From Knoellia sp. S7-12 (GTDB lineage Bacteria > Actinomycetota > Actinomycetes > Actinomycetales > Dermatophilaceae): 64,000 nucleotides of DNA. The DNA is taken from assembly GCF_040518285.1 (NCBI RefSeq), contig NZ_CP155449.1, positions 1,426,001-1,490,000 on the forward strand, read 5' to 3'. The translations under genes were made by a program, and so were the position numbers. This document shows, one piece after another, positions 62,567 through 64,000 of the stretch (position 1 is the first letter of the stretch; every line of letters starts with the position of its first letter). The notes under the pieces were generated by a model, which did no database searches, was not told the DNA's origin, and was given only the letters and a program-made list of their open reading frames with translations.

Positions 62567-64000
62567 GCCGGGACCTCCGTGGCGGTGCGGAGCGCAGCTG
62601 GCTCCGGTGTGGCGGCGATGTCGGCGCGGGCCACGGTGACCGCGCAGACCTTGAACTCGGGCATGCCCGAGATGGGATCGGTGGCGTCGTTCGTGACGCG
62701 GTTGACGCTCTCGGCGCCGGCCCAGTGAAACGGCATGAAAACCGTGTCGGGGCGAATGGAATCGGTGATGCGGGCCGGGGCGGTGACGACACCACGGGTG
62801 CTCGTCAGGTTGACGAGGTCATCATGGGCAATGCCGTGACGGTCGGCGAGGATCGGGTGGATCTCGACAAAGGCTGCCGGGGACGCACTCACGAGGGCGT
62901 CGACCCGTCGGGTCTGTGCGCCGGACTGGTAGTGCTGCAGGACTCGACCGGTCACGAGGTGGATGGGCGCGTCTGCACGGACGTCCTCGGCAGGACCGTG
63001 GTCGTCGACGGCGATGAAGCGGGCGCGACCGTCCGCCGTCGGGAATTCGTCGAGGAAGAGCCGCGGCGTGCCGGGGTGAGGGGCATCGTCCGTGGCCGGG
63101 CAGGGCCAAAAGAGGTCGGGCTCGGCGTCGAGCCGCTTGTGGCTGAGGCCGCTGTAGTCGGCACGACCGCCCGCACTGGCTCGGGCCAGCTCGTCGAAGA
63201 CCATCGATGCGTCGATGTCCCAGGTGCCGGGTGCGTCGAGTCGGGCGGCCAGCTGACGCCACAGCCAGAGCTCGGAGCGGGCACCGTCGGGTGCATCGAT
63301 GGCCCTGCGGCGACGCAGGATTCGCCCCTCGAGAGAGGTCATCGTTCCCTCCTCCTCAGCCCACTGGAGGACGGGGAGGACCACGTCGGCGCGCTGCGCC
63401 GTCTCGGAGGGGACGACGTCGCAGACGACGAGCAGGTCGAGGGCGTCGAGCCGGTCACCGACGTGGGTGGCGTTGGGCGCGGATACGCGCAGGTTCGCGC
63501 CGTGGACGAGGAGTGCTCGCGGTCCGTCCGCGCGTCCGAGTGAGTCGAGCAGCTCGACGGCGGGCTTGCCCTTGCCGGGGATGCTCGCGGGGTCGACGCC
63601 CCACACCTCGGCGACGTGCGCGCGTGCGGCCGGGTCGTCGATCATCCGGTAGCCGGGCAGCTGGTCGGACTTCTGCCCGTGCTCGCGACCGCCCTGGCCG
63701 TTGCCCTGGCCGGTGATCGCGCCGTAGCCCGAGCCGATCCGACCCGGCAGGCCCAGCGCCAGCGCGAGGTTGATCGCGGCGCTGACCGTCGCCGTTCCCT
63801 GGGAGGACTGCTCCACGCCACGTCCGGTGAGGACATAGGCGCCGGAGCCGCCCCGCGACGGGCTCGCCGCCGCGAGCAGGCGAGCGGTCTCGCGCAGACG
63901 CGCCGCGGGGACACCAGCGACCTGCTCGACACGCTCGGGCCACCAGGCTGCCGCGAGCCGGCGGACGTCGTCGACTCCCGACGTGCGAGAGGCGATGTAT
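62563..64000 (-). CDS. Assimilatory nitrate reductase catalytic subunit (NasA-like), C-terminal part
   Basis: The leftward frame is open to the right window edge; about 479 residues are visible. They include the molybdopterin oxidoreductase core with SAAINLALALGLPGRIGSGY, GITGQGNGQGGREHGQKSDQ-type spacing around GQGNGQGGREHGQ, VVCDVVPSETAQRADVVLPV, and the molydop-binding domain with VTGRVLQHYQSGAQTRR. The N-terminal [4Fe-4S] region lies outside. It reduces nitrate to nitrite, the substrate of NirBD. Confidence 0.93.
   Translation of the reverse strand, partial: YIASRTSGVDDVRRLAAAWWPERVEQVAGVPAARLRETARLLAAASPSRGGSGAYVLTGRGVEQSSQGTATVSAAINLALALGLPGRIGSGYGAITGQGNGQGGREHGQKSDQLPGYRMIDDPAARAHVAEVWGVDPASIPGKGKPAVELLDSLGRADGPRALLVHGANLRVSAPNATHVGDRLDALDLLVVCDVVPSETAQRADVVLPVLQWAEEEGTMTSLEGRILRRRRAIDAPDGARSELWLWRQLAARLDAPGTWDIDASMVFDELARASAGGRADYSGLSHKRLDAEPDLFWPCPATDDAPHPGTPRLFLDEFPTADGRARFIAVDDHGPAEDVRADAPIHLVTGRVLQHYQSGAQTRRVDALVSASPAAFVEIHPILADRHGIAHDDLVNLTSTRGVVTAPARITDSIRPDTVFMPFHWAGAESVNRVTNDATDPISGMPEFKVCAVTVARADIAATPEPAALRTATEVPA

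Overview
The window is high-GC actinobacterial DNA. The organism looks like a member of Micrococcales, most plausibly family Intrasporangiaceae. This is an inference from the tmRNA tag ANSKRTDFALAA, the CsbD, DUF3039 and YqgE gene types, frequent GTG starts, and heavy use of the heptamer GTATGCC/GGCATAC. No rRNA, tRNA or CRISPR array was seen.

Layout. From 1 to 12.7 kb: the end of a DUF2207 protein, a CsbD stress protein, pyruvate carboxylase, a secreted phospholipase-like protein, an HxlR/NmrA divergent pair, tmRNA, a PAP2 phosphatase, a methyltransferase with a divergent regulator, a SIMPL protein and an ACT-domain malic enzyme. From 12.7 to 16.2 kb is a small accessory patch: an ECF sigma factor with a membrane-anchored partner, the tail of an acetyltransferase, a VanZ-like protein and an IS3-family element. 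From 16.3 to 25.1 kb: a DEAD-box helicase with a long repetitive N-terminus, YqgE, DUF3039, a secreted M43 protease, another helicase and a four-gene operon resembling type VII secretion substrates. From 25.1 to 36.3 kb: tyrosine/homogentisate catabolism (Lrp regulator, hpd, fahA with a coupled unknown gene, hmgA), interrupted by an operon of an RHH regulator, a DUF4097 protein and an ABC exporter. That operon is headed by TGACGTCA sites at about 11-bp spacing.

From 36.7 kb to the right end lies an assimilatory nitrate/nitrite cluster read leftward (nasA-like, nasB-like, nirB, nirD, siroheme synthase, NnaR-type HemD-regulator). It is split between nasB-like and nirB by about 19 kb of accessory DNA (42.16 to 61.1 kb). 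nirB keeps its own pair of GlnR-type boxes.

The accessory block is the most interesting part. It is a tiled series of short, mostly single-gene units of unknown function. They are separated by about 19 copies of a gapless 20-bp motif with consensus GAAACGTCCTCTCATGCCGC, always in the same orientation although the genes point both ways. A complete tyrosine recombinase lies inside the array. This resembles integron cassette organisation, but the integrase is not visibly of integron type and the repeat is not a recognisable attC. The block also holds a Fic/XRE 'mobile mystery' pair, a second Fic protein, a probable immunity protein, several frameshifted units, an IS110-family element, and a four-cold-shock-domain gene split by an IS481-family element whose CTAG duplication allows exact reconstruction.
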